Positions 8,217-16,530 of a stretch of DNA of 64,000 bases are shown here, one piece after another. Positions within the stretch are counted from its first letter, which is position 1. Every line of letters starts with the position of its first letter. This stretch comes from Coprosoma sp963632935. Lineage in GTDB: Bacteria > Bacillota_I > Bacilli_A > RF39 > UBA660. Location of the stretch: NCBI GenBank assembly GCA_963632935.1, contig CAVGWA010000003.1, positions 8,416 through 72,415 on the forward strand, given 5' to 3'. The notes under the pieces were generated by a model that saw only the letters and a program-made list of their open reading frames with translations, had not been told where the DNA came from and did not search any database. Both the position numbers and the translations under genes were made by a program.

Positions 8217-9932
8217 ATGGATAATGTTGTTATAATAGTTGCTTCTTTTGCAACAGCATTTGTTATTTTATTAATTTCTATAATTATAATGAAGTCAAGA
8301 AAAAACAAGAAATATAAAAAGATTATTGAAAATTTAGATTATCAAAAAAATAGATTAGATACTTCACCAGTTGGGCCTGAACTTGCTAAGGTTGAAAGTT
8401 ATTTAGGTAATGAAAAGCTAGAAGTTCTTTATAACAATTGGAAAGAAAGGTTAAATGATATAAAGGAAATTAAGATTCCTAAAATTACTGATATGTTAAT
8501 TGAAGCTGAATATTCTTTATCACAAAAAGATTATAAAAGTACCATGTATAAGATTGCTAAATTAGAGATGGAAATATATAAAGTAAGGGCTTCTTCGGCT
8601 TTTTTACTAAATGAAATTAAAGAGATTACTAATAGTGAAGAAAAAAATAGGGGAAGTATTACTAAATTAAAGGCTAAATATCGTGATTTATATGAAAAAT
8701 ATGAGGAAACAGAGGGAGAATTTGGAGAATTTTCTAAGGTAGTTGCTTTACAACTTGAAAATATTACTAAAAGATTTGAAGATTTTGAAATTCTTATGGA
8801 GCGTAATGAATATACTGAAGTTCCAACTATTTTAAAGGCTATTAATGAAATGCTTAATCATATGGAGGTAATTGTTGATGAACTTCCTTCTATTGTTTTG
8901 ATTGCTGAAGGTATTTTGCCTAAAAAAATGGAAGAAATAGAAAGTATATATAATAAAATGGTTTCTGAGGGATATCCTTTAGACTATTTAAATGTTGAGT
9001 ATAATATAGATGAAGCTAAGAAAAAAATATCTGATATTTTAGATAGAGCTAAGGTTTTAAATATCGAAGATAGTTTATTTGATTTAAAGGTTTTAACTGA
9101 ATATTTTGAAAATTTATTTACTGATTTCGAAAAAGAAAAGGTTATTAAGGCTGAATATGAAGATGCTGATAAGACTTTACAAACTAAATTAAAGAAAATA
9201 AATGTTTTGGTTAATGATATTTTTGAACAGATGAATGATTTAAAAAATTTGTATAGTTTATCTGAAAAGAATATTACTGATTTATGTGATGTTAAAAGTG
9301 AACTTGATAAGTTAAATGAAGATTATAATACTTTGATGGCTCATACAAATAATCATAGTTTTGCTTATTCTAAGTTAACTGAGGAAATTGAAAATTTAGT
9401 TATTAGACTTTCTAATATTGAAAATAAGCTTGATACAACTTTAAACGTTCTTGGTAATATGCATGATGATGAGATGAGAGCTAGACAACAGCTTTCAGAG
9501 GTTGAAGATTTATTAAAAAATTCTCAAAAGCAGGTTCGTTCATTTAATCTTCCTGTTATTCCTAATAATTATTATGTTGAATTAAAAGAAGCTATGGAAG
9601 CTATGAAGGAGATTGTTAAAGAACTTGATAAAAAACCAATTACTATTGAGGTTTTAAATACAAGAGTGGATACAGCCAGAGATTTAGCTTTAAAGTTATA
9701 TGGTAAAACTAAAGAAATGATGAAGACTGCTATGTTTGCTGAGATGGCTATAGTTTATGGTAATAGATATCGTTCATCTGAAAAGGATGTTGATAGAGCT
9801 TTAAATTATTCTGAAGTTTTGTTTAATAAAGGTGATTATCAAAAGTCTTTAGAGTTTTCCATTAATTCTTTGAATAAGATTGAACCAGGAATTTATGATA
9901 AATTATTAAATTTATATGGTAGTGGTGAATAA
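8217..9932 (+). CDS. ezrA: Septation ring formation regulator EzrA
   Basis: About 571 residues: an extracellular N-terminal stub, one transmembrane helix (VVIIVASFATAFVILLISIIIM) and a long cytoplasmic coiled-coil array, the architecture and length of EzrA (562 residues in Bacillus). EzrA binds FtsZ and helps confine and recycle Z-rings during division in Bacilli. ATG 8217 is preferred over GTG 8208 because AGGTGAT (8206-8212) precedes it. The gene order ezrA then thiI then an SASP gene recalls the Bacillus ezrA-thiI-sspA neighbourhood, but without nifZ and braB. Confidence 0.9.
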   Translation: MDNVVIIVASFATAFVILLISIIIMKSRKNKKYKKIIENLDYQKNRLDTSPVGPELAKVESYLGNEKLEVLYNNWKERLNDIKEIKIPKITDMLIEAEYSLSQKDYKSTMYKIAKLEMEIYKVRASSAFLLNEIKEITNSEEKNRGSITKLKAKYRDLYEKYEETEGEFGEFSKVVALQLENITKRFEDFEILMERNEYTEVPTILKAINEMLNHMEVIVDELPSIVLIAEGILPKKMEEIESIYNKMVSEGYPLDYLNVEYNIDEAKKKISDILDRAKVLNIEDSLFDLKVLTEYFENLFTDFEKEKVIKAEYEDADKTLQTKLKKINVLVNDIFEQMNDLKNLYSLSEKNITDLCDVKSELDKLNEDYNTLMAHTNNHSFAYSKLTEEIENLVIRLSNIENKLDTTLNVLGNMHDDEMRARQQLSEVEDLLKNSQKQVRSFNLPVIPNNYYVELKEAMEAMKEIVKELDKKPITIEVLNTRVDTARDLALKLYGKTKEMMKTAMFAEMAIVYGNRYRSSEKDVDRALNYSEVLFNKGDYQKSLEFSINSLNKIEPGIYDKLLNLYGSGE

Positions 9933-9957
9933 CTTTCCTTTTGGAAAGTTTTTATCT
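9931..9957 (+). terminator. Terminator after ezrA
   Basis: AACTTTCC (9931-9938), loop TTTT, GGAAAGTT (9943-9950), then TTTATCTTTT. The first bases belong to the ezrA stop codon. TATAAT at 9980-9985 starts the next unit. Confidence 0.82.
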
Positions 9958-10008
9958 TTTAAATTTTATAAAAAAATAGTATAATTACTGAAGAAATGAG
10001 GAGTTAGT

Positions 10009-11175
10009 ATGAATGAGTTAATTATGATTAAATATGGTGAACTTACTACTAAAAAAGCTAATAGGAAAGTCTTTATTAATATTTTAAATCAAAATATTGA
10101 AAGAGTATTAAAAGATGACGATGTTTTAATTTCAAAAGATAAAGTAAGGATGTATATTAAATGTAATGATGCTTCAAAAATTGCATTAAAACTTAAAAAT
10201 ATTTTTGGAATTTTTAGTATAGTTATTGCTTATAAAGTAGATAATAATTTAGATGATGTTTTAGCAAAGTCATTAGAAATTATGGATAAGAGCAAGAAAA
10301 CTTTTAAGGTTGTTACTAAAAGAGCAGATAAAAGTTTTACTATTCATTCAATGGATTATAGTAAAAAATTAGGTGGTGAAATTTTAAAAAATTCTAATTT
10401 TTTAGTTGATGTTCACAATCCTGATATTACTTTAACAGTTGAGATACGTAGTGAAGGGACTTTTATATATACTGATGAAATTAAAGGGGCTGGCGGATAT
10501 CCTGTTGGTGTACAAGGTAAAGGTTTACTTATGTTAAGTGGTGGTATTGATAGTCCTGTTGCGGGATATTTAACTTTAAAAAGAGGAGTTAGTATTGAAT
10601 GTATGTATTTTGAATCACCTCCTCATACTAGTTTAGAGGCTAAAAATAAGGTAATTGCTTTGGCTAATATAATTAATAAATATTCTGGTAGAATTAAAGT
10701 TCATGTTGTTCCTTTTACTGAAATTCAAGAAGCAATTTATAAAAATTGTCCTGATAATTATATGATAACTATTATGAGAAGAATGATGTACCGTATTGCG
10801 GAAAGGTATGCTTTAAAGATAAATGCTAAAATTTTAATTAATGGTGAAAGTATAGGTCAAGTTGCTAGTCAAACTTTAGACAGTATGGTTTGTATAAATA
10901 ATGTTGTAAATATTCCTGTTATAAGACCTGTTGCTTGTTTTGATAAATTAGAAATAATAGATATTGCAAGAAAAATTAATACATATGAAACTAGTATTTT
11001 ACCTTATGAGGATTGTTGTACAATTTTTTTGCCTAAACATCCTGTTATAAAACCTGATATTAATAAAGCTATAGAATATGAAAAATCATTTGATTTTGAA
11101 TCATTAATTGATAAAACAATTGATAATATTGAGGTTATTTCAAATTTAGAAGATAATTTTGATGATCTTCTTTAA
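10009..11175 (+). CDS. thiI: tRNA 4-thiouridine synthetase ThiI
   Basis: ATP-dependent sulphurtransferase that makes s4U at position 8 of tRNA and, in many bacteria, supports thiazole synthesis. The 388 residues comprise an N-terminal ferredoxin-like and THUMP region (to ~165), the PP-loop SGGIDSP (177-183) and the conserved PYEDCCTIFLPKHP with Cys336-Cys337. It lacks the C-terminal rhodanese domain of the E. coli enzyme, as is usual in Firmicutes, so persulphide must come from another protein. No cysteine desulphurase (nifZ/iscS) gene is next to it. Confidence 0.95.
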   Translation: MNELIMIKYGELTTKKANRKVFINILNQNIERVLKDDDVLISKDKVRMYIKCNDASKIALKLKNIFGIFSIVIAYKVDNNLDDVLAKSLEIMDKSKKTFKVVTKRADKSFTIHSMDYSKKLGGEILKNSNFLVDVHNPDITLTVEIRSEGTFIYTDEIKGAGGYPVGVQGKGLLMLSGGIDSPVAGYLTLKRGVSIECMYFESPPHTSLEAKNKVIALANIINKYSGRIKVHVVPFTEIQEAIYKNCPDNYMITIMRRMMYRIAERYALKINAKILINGESIGQVASQTLDSMVCINNVVNIPVIRPVACFDKLEIIDIARKINTYETSILPYEDCCTIFLPKHPVIKPDINKAIEYEKSFDFESLIDKTIDNIEVISNLEDNFDDLL

Positions 11176-11198
11176 CAAAAATTTCCAGTTTAAAAAAC

Positions 11199-11227
11199 GT
11201 ATTAAAATACCAAATGTACACAATATA
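11199..11227 (+). promoter_or_regulatory. Possible forespore (sigma-G-like) promoter of the SASP gene
   Basis: GTATT (11199-11203), a 17-bp gap and CAATATA (11221-11227) are near the sigma-F/G consensus (GHATR and CATnHTA), each with one mismatch. No good sigma-A pair is visible in this gap. This is inference from the encoded product. Confidence 0.3.
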
Positions 11228-11250
11228 TTAATGTACAGGAGGTGAAATTC

Positions 11251-11454
11251 ATGACAAATAATAACTCACGTTTAGTAGTTCCTGGCGCTAAACAAGCAAT
11301 TGAACAAATGAAATATGAAATTGCTAGTGAATTAGGCGTTAAGATGGGTCCTGATGCTTCAAGTAGAGCTAATGGTTCAGTTGGTGGAGAAATTACTAAA
11401 AGATTAGTTCAAATGGGTCAACAACAAATTTCAGGTTCTAATTATAATAAATAA
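11251..11454 (+). CDS. Alpha/beta-type small acid-soluble spore protein (SASP)
   Basis: A 67-residue DNA-binding protein that coats and protects spore DNA from UV and heat. The two signature blocks are clear: RLVVPGAKQAIEQMKYEIASELGV and GPDASSRANGSVGGEITKRLV. The GPR-protease recognition region EIASE is present. ATG 11251 is chosen over GTG 11242 because AGGAGGTG (11237-11244) sits 6 bases before it. It lies directly after thiI, as sspA does in Bacillus. It is strong evidence that the lineage forms spores. Confidence 0.96.
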   Translation: MTNNNSRLVVPGAKQAIEQMKYEIASELGVKMGPDASSRANGSVGGEITKRLVQMGQQQISGSNYNK

Positions 11455-11458
11455 TTGC

Positions 11459-11480
11459 AAGCAGCTTTAGCTGCTTTTTA
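11459..11480 (+). terminator. Terminator after the SASP gene
   Basis: AAGCAGC (11459-11465), loop TTTA, GCTGCTT (11470-11476), then TTTT: a GC-rich 7-bp stem by the standards of this DNA. Confidence 0.85.
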
Positions 11481-11552
11481 TGTGTTTATAAAATTTTTTG
11501 AATACAAATATGAAAATGTTACTTATTTTATATAAATTTAAATTTGAGTTGA

Positions 11553-12325
11553 CGTAAAATTTTAAACATAATAAAAAAGTCAGAAAATGTTGTTTTAAAT
11601 AGGTTAAGAAACAATAATGCGAAAAAGATTTTTATTAATGATAGAGGTTATGATACTTTTGAATTATTTCTAAAAAACATAAAAGATAACGTATCTTTTA
11701 TTGTTAGACTAGATGGTGATAGAAATATGTTGTTTAAAAGTAAACCAAGATTAATAAAAGAAGTTGCTAAAGAAAGAAAAGGCAAAGTACACACTAAATT
11801 GATGTATAAAGGAGAAAATGTAGATTGTTATATATCATATACAACAGTACAATTTCCAAAATACAAAGAGAAAGATTTAACTTTGATAATTATATATAGA
11901 GCTGGAGAAGAAGATAATCCAATGTATTTGTTAACTGATATGAAAGTAAAAATAAAGATGAAGTTATAAAATATTCTAAAATGTACAAGTTAAGATGGAG
12001 AATAGAAGAATATTTTAGAGCAAAGAAACAAAACTATGATTTTGAAAATTTTAGAATAAGAAGTTTAAAAGGAATAAATGTATTAAATAAAATATTAACA
12101 TGCGTAATGTTACATAATGGAATATTAGCAGAAAAAATAAATAAAAAATTATTAGTAATAAAAATAATAGAAGCTAGTAAATCATTAAAAAATAAATTGT
12201 TAGTATGGTATGGACAAATATCAAGCGGAATAAGAGAAATATTAAAGCATGCACACACAGGAATAAAGGGATGGCAAAATATAGAAGAAAGAAAAAAAAT
12301 TAAGCAATTAGAACTTCGGATATAA
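11553..12325 (+). pseudogene. Decayed IS4-type DDE transposase (5' truncated and frameshifted)
   Basis: Reading from 11553 the frame gives FINDRGYDTFELFLKNIK and VSFIVRLDGDRN, typical of the region around the second catalytic Asp of IS4-family transposases. Near 11946-11955 the frame shifts by one base in an A-run. The second frame continues as KYSKMYKLRWRIEEYFRAKKQ, with the YxxRWxIEE signature holding the catalytic Glu, to a stop at 12325. The first third, with the first Asp, is missing, so the element cannot move by itself. It sits between the SASP gene and the membrane protein upstream of cotE. Confidence 0.8.
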
Positions 12326-12541
12326 TGTTATAAATTAACTGAATCAAGTAGAAAAAAAGAACATATCACTATGTTCTGCGTGAGCATGGAATAAATTAAA
12401 CTTTTTTAAGAAAAAGTTTGTTGTTTCAAAATAACAATGAAATAATATAAACTTTTTAGTAAAAGGCCGAAACTCAAAAATTTAAAATATTGAATTTTTT
12501 TGATTATTTTGATATCATTTTGTATAGAGGAGATAAATTGT
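12326..12541. other. Gap after the transposase remnant, with two hairpins
   Basis: No gene is seen. GAACATA-TCAC-TATGTTC is a perfect hairpin at 12359-12376, and AAACTTTTT pairs with AAAAAGTTT at 12398-12419. These may be remains of the insertion element's end; I could not identify a matching terminal inverted repeat on the left side. The AGAGGAG at 12525-12531 belongs to the next gene. Confidence 0.45.
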
Positions 12542-13870
12542 ATGGAAAATTCTCAAAATAATTCAAATAAAAAAAATAAAATTATTGATTTTGTTCAAAA
12601 AGTAGAGTATAAGGCTAATAATGCTTTGGAAGATTCTTTAATGGATGAAGATGCTAAAAGCGAAATTGGAAATATAAATTATAATGATATTGTAAAAAAT
12701 TCTGTTCAGGCACAGATTTCTAAATTGCCCTGGTTAGTTGCTATATTTCTTATTTTAATTGTTACAATTTTTGTAGGTATTTCATTTTTTAAAAATAATC
12801 CTAAAACTTTATTTACTCAAATGGTTGATGGTATGTTCTCCTATTTAAAAAACAATATTAATGATAATGTTTATAGTATAACAGATGGCAATCTCAATTT
12901 GAGTTATAATGTTTTGAAAAATAATAAAGATAGTTTTTTAAGTGAACTTAGTCATGTAAAATGGAACGTTGATTATGTTAAGGATAATTCTAAGGGACTT
13001 ATTTATATGGATTTAAAAACAAAGTATGATGATTCAGATTTTGTTAATTTAAATATATATGGTGATAACGAAAGCAGTTATGTTTATGCTTCTGATTTAT
13101 ATGATAAATATATTAAATTAAAAGATAGTAAAATAAACTATTCAGTTGATGATCGTGATATCAAGATTATTCTTGATGGATTTAATCAGGCTTTTGATAA
13201 GGCGATTACTAATGAAAAAATTTATAGTAATAAACAGATGATTAATGTTAATAAAAAAAATATTAAGGCTATTAAAATAAGATTGTTAATTGATAAGAAA
13301 AATAGAAATAGGATTTGTGAAACTTTTATAAATTCTTTAAAGGCTAATGATGAATTTATAAATTCTTTTACTAAAATTTATAATATTAAAAAAAGTGAAG
13401 CAAAGAAAAGTTTGGATAAGTATTTATTAAAGTTAGAAAAATATTTATTAGAATATGATAAATTGAATGTTGTTTTTTATATTAATAGTAAAACTAATGA
13501 ATTTGTTAAATTTGCTTTAGAAGATGAGAAAGATATATTAAGTTTAATTTATTATGGTAATGATAAATTAAGTTATGTGTATGATAATGGTAATAAAATA
13601 GAAGGTGAAATTTCATTTAATATAAACGAAAATAAAACTAAGTATATTTTAGATATTACTCGAAGAGAAAGCAATAATAACAATGTTATTCTTGAAGATA
13701 ATTTAAATTTAAAGTTTACTTGCAAACAATCTAACTTTTTCAAAAAAGTTGATGTTTCAAATAGTATTGATCAAAGTGAATTATCTGATTTAGATAAAGA
13801 ACAAATATATTTGAATATTTTAAATAATCCTAAGTTAAATAAGTTAAGTGAAAAATTGGCTAAAAGCTAA
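12542..13870 (+). CDS. Unknown single-pass membrane protein upstream of cotE
   Basis: Not a family I can name with confidence. The 442 residues comprise a polar, Asn/Lys-rich cytoplasmic N-terminus of about 60 residues, one transmembrane helix at about 63-83 (LPWLVAIFLILIVTIFVGISFF) and a ~355-residue outer domain with many beta-like stretches and no cysteine pattern. ATG 12542 is chosen because AGAGGAG lies 10 bases upstream; an upstream extension to 12500 lacks a ribosome binding site. Its last codons form a terminator arm. The location between an SASP gene and cotE makes a sporulation or envelope role possible, but this rests on position only. Confidence 0.75.
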   Translation: MENSQNNSNKKNKIIDFVQKVEYKANNALEDSLMDEDAKSEIGNINYNDIVKNSVQAQISKLPWLVAIFLILIVTIFVGISFFKNNPKTLFTQMVDGMFSYLKNNINDNVYSITDGNLNLSYNVLKNNKDSFLSELSHVKWNVDYVKDNSKGLIYMDLKTKYDDSDFVNLNIYGDNESSYVYASDLYDKYIKLKDSKINYSVDDRDIKIILDGFNQAFDKAITNEKIYSNKQMINVNKKNIKAIKIRLLIDKKNRNRICETFINSLKANDEFINSFTKIYNIKKSEAKKSLDKYLLKLEKYLLEYDKLNVVFYINSKTNEFVKFALEDEKDILSLIYYGNDKLSYVYDNGNKIEGEISFNINENKTKYILDITRRESNNNNVILEDNLNLKFTCKQSNFFKKVDVSNSIDQSELSDLDKEQIYLNILNNPKLNKLSEKLAKS

Positions 13871-13878
13871 TTTTTTTT
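13856..13878 (+). terminator. Terminator in the last codons of the gene before cotE
   Basis: TTGGCT (13856-13861), loop AAA, AGCTAA (13865-13870) with one G-U pair, then eight Ts. The hairpin lies wholly within coding sequence and stop codon, so cotE should have its own promoter. Confidence 0.65.
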
Positions 13879-13925
13879 ATCATTTTTTTTGTAAAAACAC
13901 ATATCTTAAAGTGAGGGGTGATAAT

Positions 13926-14462
13926 GTGGCATCATATAAAGAAATAGTGACCAAGGCAATTATTGGAAAAGGGAAAAAACATTTTAAAAATAGTTATACT
14001 TTACAGGTGGAGAATAAACCAACTACTGTTTTAGGGTGTTGGGTTATAAATCATAAATTTAAAGGATATAAATCAGGTGATAAGGTTGGTGTTGATGGCT
14101 CTTTTGATATAAATATTTGGTATTCATATGATAATGATAGTAAAACAGCTGTTATTAATAAAAAAATAGAATATAATGATTTGTTTAATGTAAAGGTTAG
14201 AGAAAATGCCGATTTGTCTGGTGATACGGATATTATTATAAGAAGTTTAAAACAGCCTTCTTGTTTTGGTGTTAATATTCAGGATGAAAAAACAATATCA
14301 TTTAATATTGAAAAGGAATTAGGCGTTGAAATTGTTGGAGAAGCTAAAGTGAAAATTGCCGTTGAAGAGGATGATGAGGCTTGGGATGACATTGTTGATG
14401 AAGTGGATGAGGATACATTAAAGGAAATTGATGAAAAAGTGTCTGATGATTATTTGAAATAG
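13926..14462 (+). CDS. cotE: Outer spore coat morphogenetic protein CotE
   Basis: CotE organises assembly of the outer spore coat in Bacilli. The 178-residue protein matches the family along its length: ASYKEIVTKAIIGKGKK at the start, TTVLGCWVINHKF, VGVDGSFDINIWYSYDNDSKTAVI in the middle, and VGEAKVKIAVEEDD before an acidic C-terminal tail, also a CotE trait. The start is GTG 13926, with GAGGGGTGAT just upstream. CATATCTTA (13900-13908) fits the CATAnnnTA -10 of sigma-E/sigma-K promoters, although it lies close to the ribosome binding site. In Bacillus cotE sits next to mutS; here it does not. Confidence 0.93.
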   Translation: MASYKEIVTKAIIGKGKKHFKNSYTLQVENKPTTVLGCWVINHKFKGYKSGDKVGVDGSFDINIWYSYDNDSKTAVINKKIEYNDLFNVKVRENADLSGDTDIIIRSLKQPSCFGVNIQDEKTISFNIEKELGVEIVGEAKVKIAVEEDDEAWDDIVDEVDEDTLKEIDEKVSDDYLK

Positions 14463-14484
14463 TGTGCGTAATTGCACACATTTT
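14462..14484 (+). terminator. Terminator after cotE
   Basis: GTGTGC (14462-14467), loop GTAATT, GCACAC (14474-14479), then ATTTT. The stem begins at the cotE stop codon. Confidence 0.75.
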
Positions 14485-14501
14485 GTGTTATATAAAAAAG
14501 G

Positions 14502-14530
14502 TTGACAAGCATAGCACAATATGGTAGAAT
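14502..14530 (+). promoter_or_regulatory. Strong sigma-A promoter for rpsP-khpA
   Basis: TTGACA (14502-14507), 17-bp spacer, TAGAAT (14525-14530). The transcript would start about 15-20 bases before the GGAGGG of rpsP. Confidence 0.82.
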
Positions 14531-14554
14531 TGTTTACAGAAACGGAGGGTTATT

Positions 14555-14836
14555 ATGGCAGTTAAATTAAGACTTTTAAGAATGGGTGCTAAAAGAAAAC
14601 CATTTTATCGTATCGTTGCTGCTGATTCAAGAGTTAAAAGAGATGGTAAGTATATTGAACTTGTTGGTACTTACAATCCTGTAACTGATCCAGCAGAAAT
14701 TAATATTAAAGAAGAAGTTGCATTAAAATGGCTTAATAATGGTGCAATTCCAACTGATACTGTAAAAAGTTTATTTAGTAAAAAAGGTATTAATAAAAAA
14801 TTTCATGAATCTAAACAAAATAAAGAGAGCAAGTAA
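14555..14836 (+). CDS. rpsP: 30S ribosomal protein S16
   Basis: A small-subunit assembly protein of 93 residues opening MAVKLRLLRMGAKRKPFYRIVAADSR, the S16 signature, with the conserved GTYNPVTDP and VALKWLNNGAIPTDTV blocks. The ribosome binding site GGAGGG lies 8 bases before ATG. It heads a short operon with khpA, 2 bases downstream. The rimM-trmD-rplS genes that commonly follow in Firmicutes are not here. Confidence 0.98.
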   Translation: MAVKLRLLRMGAKRKPFYRIVAADSRVKRDGKYIELVGTYNPVTDPAEINIKEEVALKWLNNGAIPTDTVKSLFSKKGINKKFHESKQNKESK

Positions 14837-14838
14837 TT

Positions 14839-15081
14839 ATGAAATTAGGTGATTTAACAGAGTTTTTAGTTAAAAACTTAGTAAAAGATACTGATATGGT
14901 TTCAGTGAAAGCTTTTGAAGATGAAGATTTAATAACTATTGAGGTTTTGGTTAGTGATGATGATATGGGTAGAGTGATTGGAAAAAAAGGTATGATTGCT
15001 TCTGCTATTCGCATTATTGTACAAGCTAGTAGTTATTTAAATAATGAAAAGAAAGTACATATTAATATAGCATCTTTATGA
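14839..15081 (+). CDS. khpA: KH-domain RNA-binding protein KhpA (YlqC)
   Basis: An 80-residue single KH domain with the GxxG-type loop in VIGKKGMIASAIR (about residues 46-58). KhpA, usually with KhpB/EloR, binds RNA and affects cell elongation and division in Gram-positive bacteria. It follows rpsP, its usual neighbour. A terminator hairpin overlaps its final codons, closing the rpsP-khpA unit. Confidence 0.93.
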   Translation: MKLGDLTEFLVKNLVKDTDMVSVKAFEDEDLITIEVLVSDDDMGRVIGKKGMIASAIRIIVQASSYLNNEKKVHINIASL

Positions 15082-15091
15082 TGCTTTTTTT
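15069..15091 (+). terminator. Terminator overlapping the end of khpA
   Basis: AGCATC (15069-15074), loop TTTAT, GATGCT (15080-15085), then six Ts. The stop TGA (15079-15081) is within the hairpin. Confidence 0.82.
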
Positions 15092-15104
15092 CTAAGGGGG
15101 ATTT

Positions 15105-15704
15105 ATGGAAAGTCAATTGATTGTAGTGAATATTGGTTTGAAAAATATTATGGAAATATATGAGAATAATAAGCTTTTAAGAACTATTGATACTGTTTGG
15201 ATTGGAAAAAATGGTGTGGCTGAGGCTGAGAATATTGTTGAATTTGATGGTAAGACACCACTTGGACTTTTTAATTTGGGTGTTGCTTTTGGTATGCATG
15301 ATTTGAATATAGATTATCCTTATATTAAAGTTAAGGATAATGATTATTGGGTAGATGATTATAAGTCTTATCATTATAATTATATGGTAAGGTTGGGAGA
15401 GGATATTGATAATTTTTCTTATTCTTATATAACTAAAGAAGATGAAAGGTCTTTTGAATCTGCGGAACATTTAATTGATTATAAAAAACAATATGAATAT
15501 TCGGTATTTATAGAATTTAATTCTAAAGGCCAAATTAATAATGGGATTGGAAATAATAAGGGTTCTGCTATATTTTTACATTGTTTAGGTGATAAGGGAT
15601 ATACTGGTGGATGTGTAGCTGTTTCTAGTGATGATATGAGGTATATTATAAATTATTTGAAGAAAGATAAAAATCCTCAAATTCTTATAAAAAAATCTTG
15701 TTGA
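15105..15704 (+). CDS. L,D-transpeptidase catalytic-domain protein (YkuD/ErfK family)
   Basis: The 199-residue protein has the late YkuD motif SAIFLHCLGDKGYTGGCVAVS, with His at about 159 and catalytic Cys at about 170, and an upstream KTPLGLFNLGVAFG block typical of these enzymes. Family members cross-link peptidoglycan 3-3 or attach proteins to it; some spore-forming relatives use them in cortex maturation. No signal peptide or membrane helix is evident at the N-terminus, which is odd for an envelope enzyme and leaves its location open. The ribosome binding site is AAGGGGG. It follows khpA's terminator and has its own terminator. Confidence 0.82.
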   Translation: MESQLIVVNIGLKNIMEIYENNKLLRTIDTVWIGKNGVAEAENIVEFDGKTPLGLFNLGVAFGMHDLNIDYPYIKVKDNDYWVDDYKSYHYNYMVRLGEDIDNFSYSYITKEDERSFESAEHLIDYKKQYEYSVFIEFNSKGQINNGIGNNKGSAIFLHCLGDKGYTGGCVAVSSDDMRYIINYLKKDKNPQILIKKSC

Positions 15705-15732
15705 ACATTTCATTTATTTGAAGTGTTTTTTT
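15704..15732 (+). terminator. Terminator after the L,D-transpeptidase gene
   Basis: AACATTTCA (15704-15712), six-base loop, TGAAGTGTT (15719-15727) with one G-U pair, then Ts to 15732. It begins at the stop codon. Confidence 0.78.
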
Positions 15733-15744
15733 AAAAATATTGCA

Positions 15745-15773
15745 TTGTTTTATCATAAAAAATATATTATAAT
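15745..15773 (+). promoter_or_regulatory. Promoter of the uppS-cdsA-rseP operon
   Basis: TTGTTT (15745-15750), 17-bp spacer, TATAAT (15768-15773), about 25 bases before the uppS start. Confidence 0.6.
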
Positions 15774-15798
15774 GTTTTATAGATAGCGAGGTAGTTAA

Positions 15799-16530
15799 AT
15801 GGATTATAAAAATTTAAAAATTCCAAACCATGTGGCTTTAATTGTTGATGGTAATGGAAGATGGGCTAGTGAAAGAGGAAAACAAAGAAGTGCAGGACAT
15901 GAAGCTGGTTTTATTAATTTACAAAAATTAACAAGTTATATTTATTCGAAAAATATCAAATATGTAAGTGCTTATCTTTTTTCAACTGAAAATTTTAAAA
16001 GAAGTGAAAAAGAAGTAAATTTTATTATGAATTTGTTAACTGGAAAGTTAAAAGAAATTTTGCAGTTTTGTCATAGTGAACATATTCATGCTATTTTTTC
16101 GGGCAGAAGAGAAAATCTTTCTAGTAAAGTAGTTAAGGCCATGGAAGAAATTGAAAGAGAAACAGATACATATAAAGATAGAATTTTTAATATTTGTTTT
16201 AATTATGGTTCTAGAGCTGAGATTGTTGATGCTACTAAGAAAATTGTTTCAGATGTTAATAATGGGTTACTTGATTTAGATAAATTAGATGAAAATATTT
16301 ATCATAAATATTTATATCAAGATATTCCTGATGTTGATTTAATGATTAGGACTAGTGGTGAAGAAAGGTTAAGTAATTTTATGTTATGGCAAAATTCTTA
16401 TGCTGAATTTTACTTTCCTAAGGTTTATTTTCCTGATTTCAATGAAGAAGAATTTGATAAAGCTATTTTAGAATATACGAAGCGAGATAGAAGATTTGGA
16501 GGAATTGATTATGAAAACAAGAGTAATTAG
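15799..16530 (+). CDS. uppS: Isoprenyl transferase (undecaprenyl diphosphate synthase)
   Basis: A cis-prenyltransferase that builds the C55 lipid carrier for peptidoglycan and surface polysaccharide. The 243 residues include HVALIVDGNGRWA with the magnesium-binding Asp at 17, the SxENxxR-like AYLFSTENFKR, and the C-terminal RTSGEERLSNFMLWQNSYAEFYF and RDRRFGGI motifs. The last 20 bases overlap cdsA, indicating translational coupling. Its product supplies MraY, UppP recycling and the polysaccharide locus in this window. Confidence 0.96.
   Translation: MDYKNLKIPNHVALIVDGNGRWASERGKQRSAGHEAGFINLQKLTSYIYSKNIKYVSAYLFSTENFKRSEKEVNFIMNLLTGKLKEILQFCHSEHIHAIFSGRRENLSSKVVKAMEEIERETDTYKDRIFNICFNYGSRAEIVDATKKIVSDVNNGLLDLDKLDENIYHKYLYQDIPDVDLMIRTSGEERLSNFMLWQNSYAEFYFPKVYFPDFNEEEFDKAILEYTKRDRRFGGIDYENKSN

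Noticed and set aside
5483..11454. An integrative conjugative element anchored by the VirD4-like gene
   Set aside because: No relaxase, VirB4, integrase or flanking repeats are present; the neighbours ezrA, thiI and the SASP gene are core genes in a Bacillus-like order.
11946..11955. Programmed frameshift in the IS4-type transposase
   Set aside because: The element also lacks its first third including the first catalytic Asp, so decay is simpler; IS4 elements are not known for frameshifted transposases.
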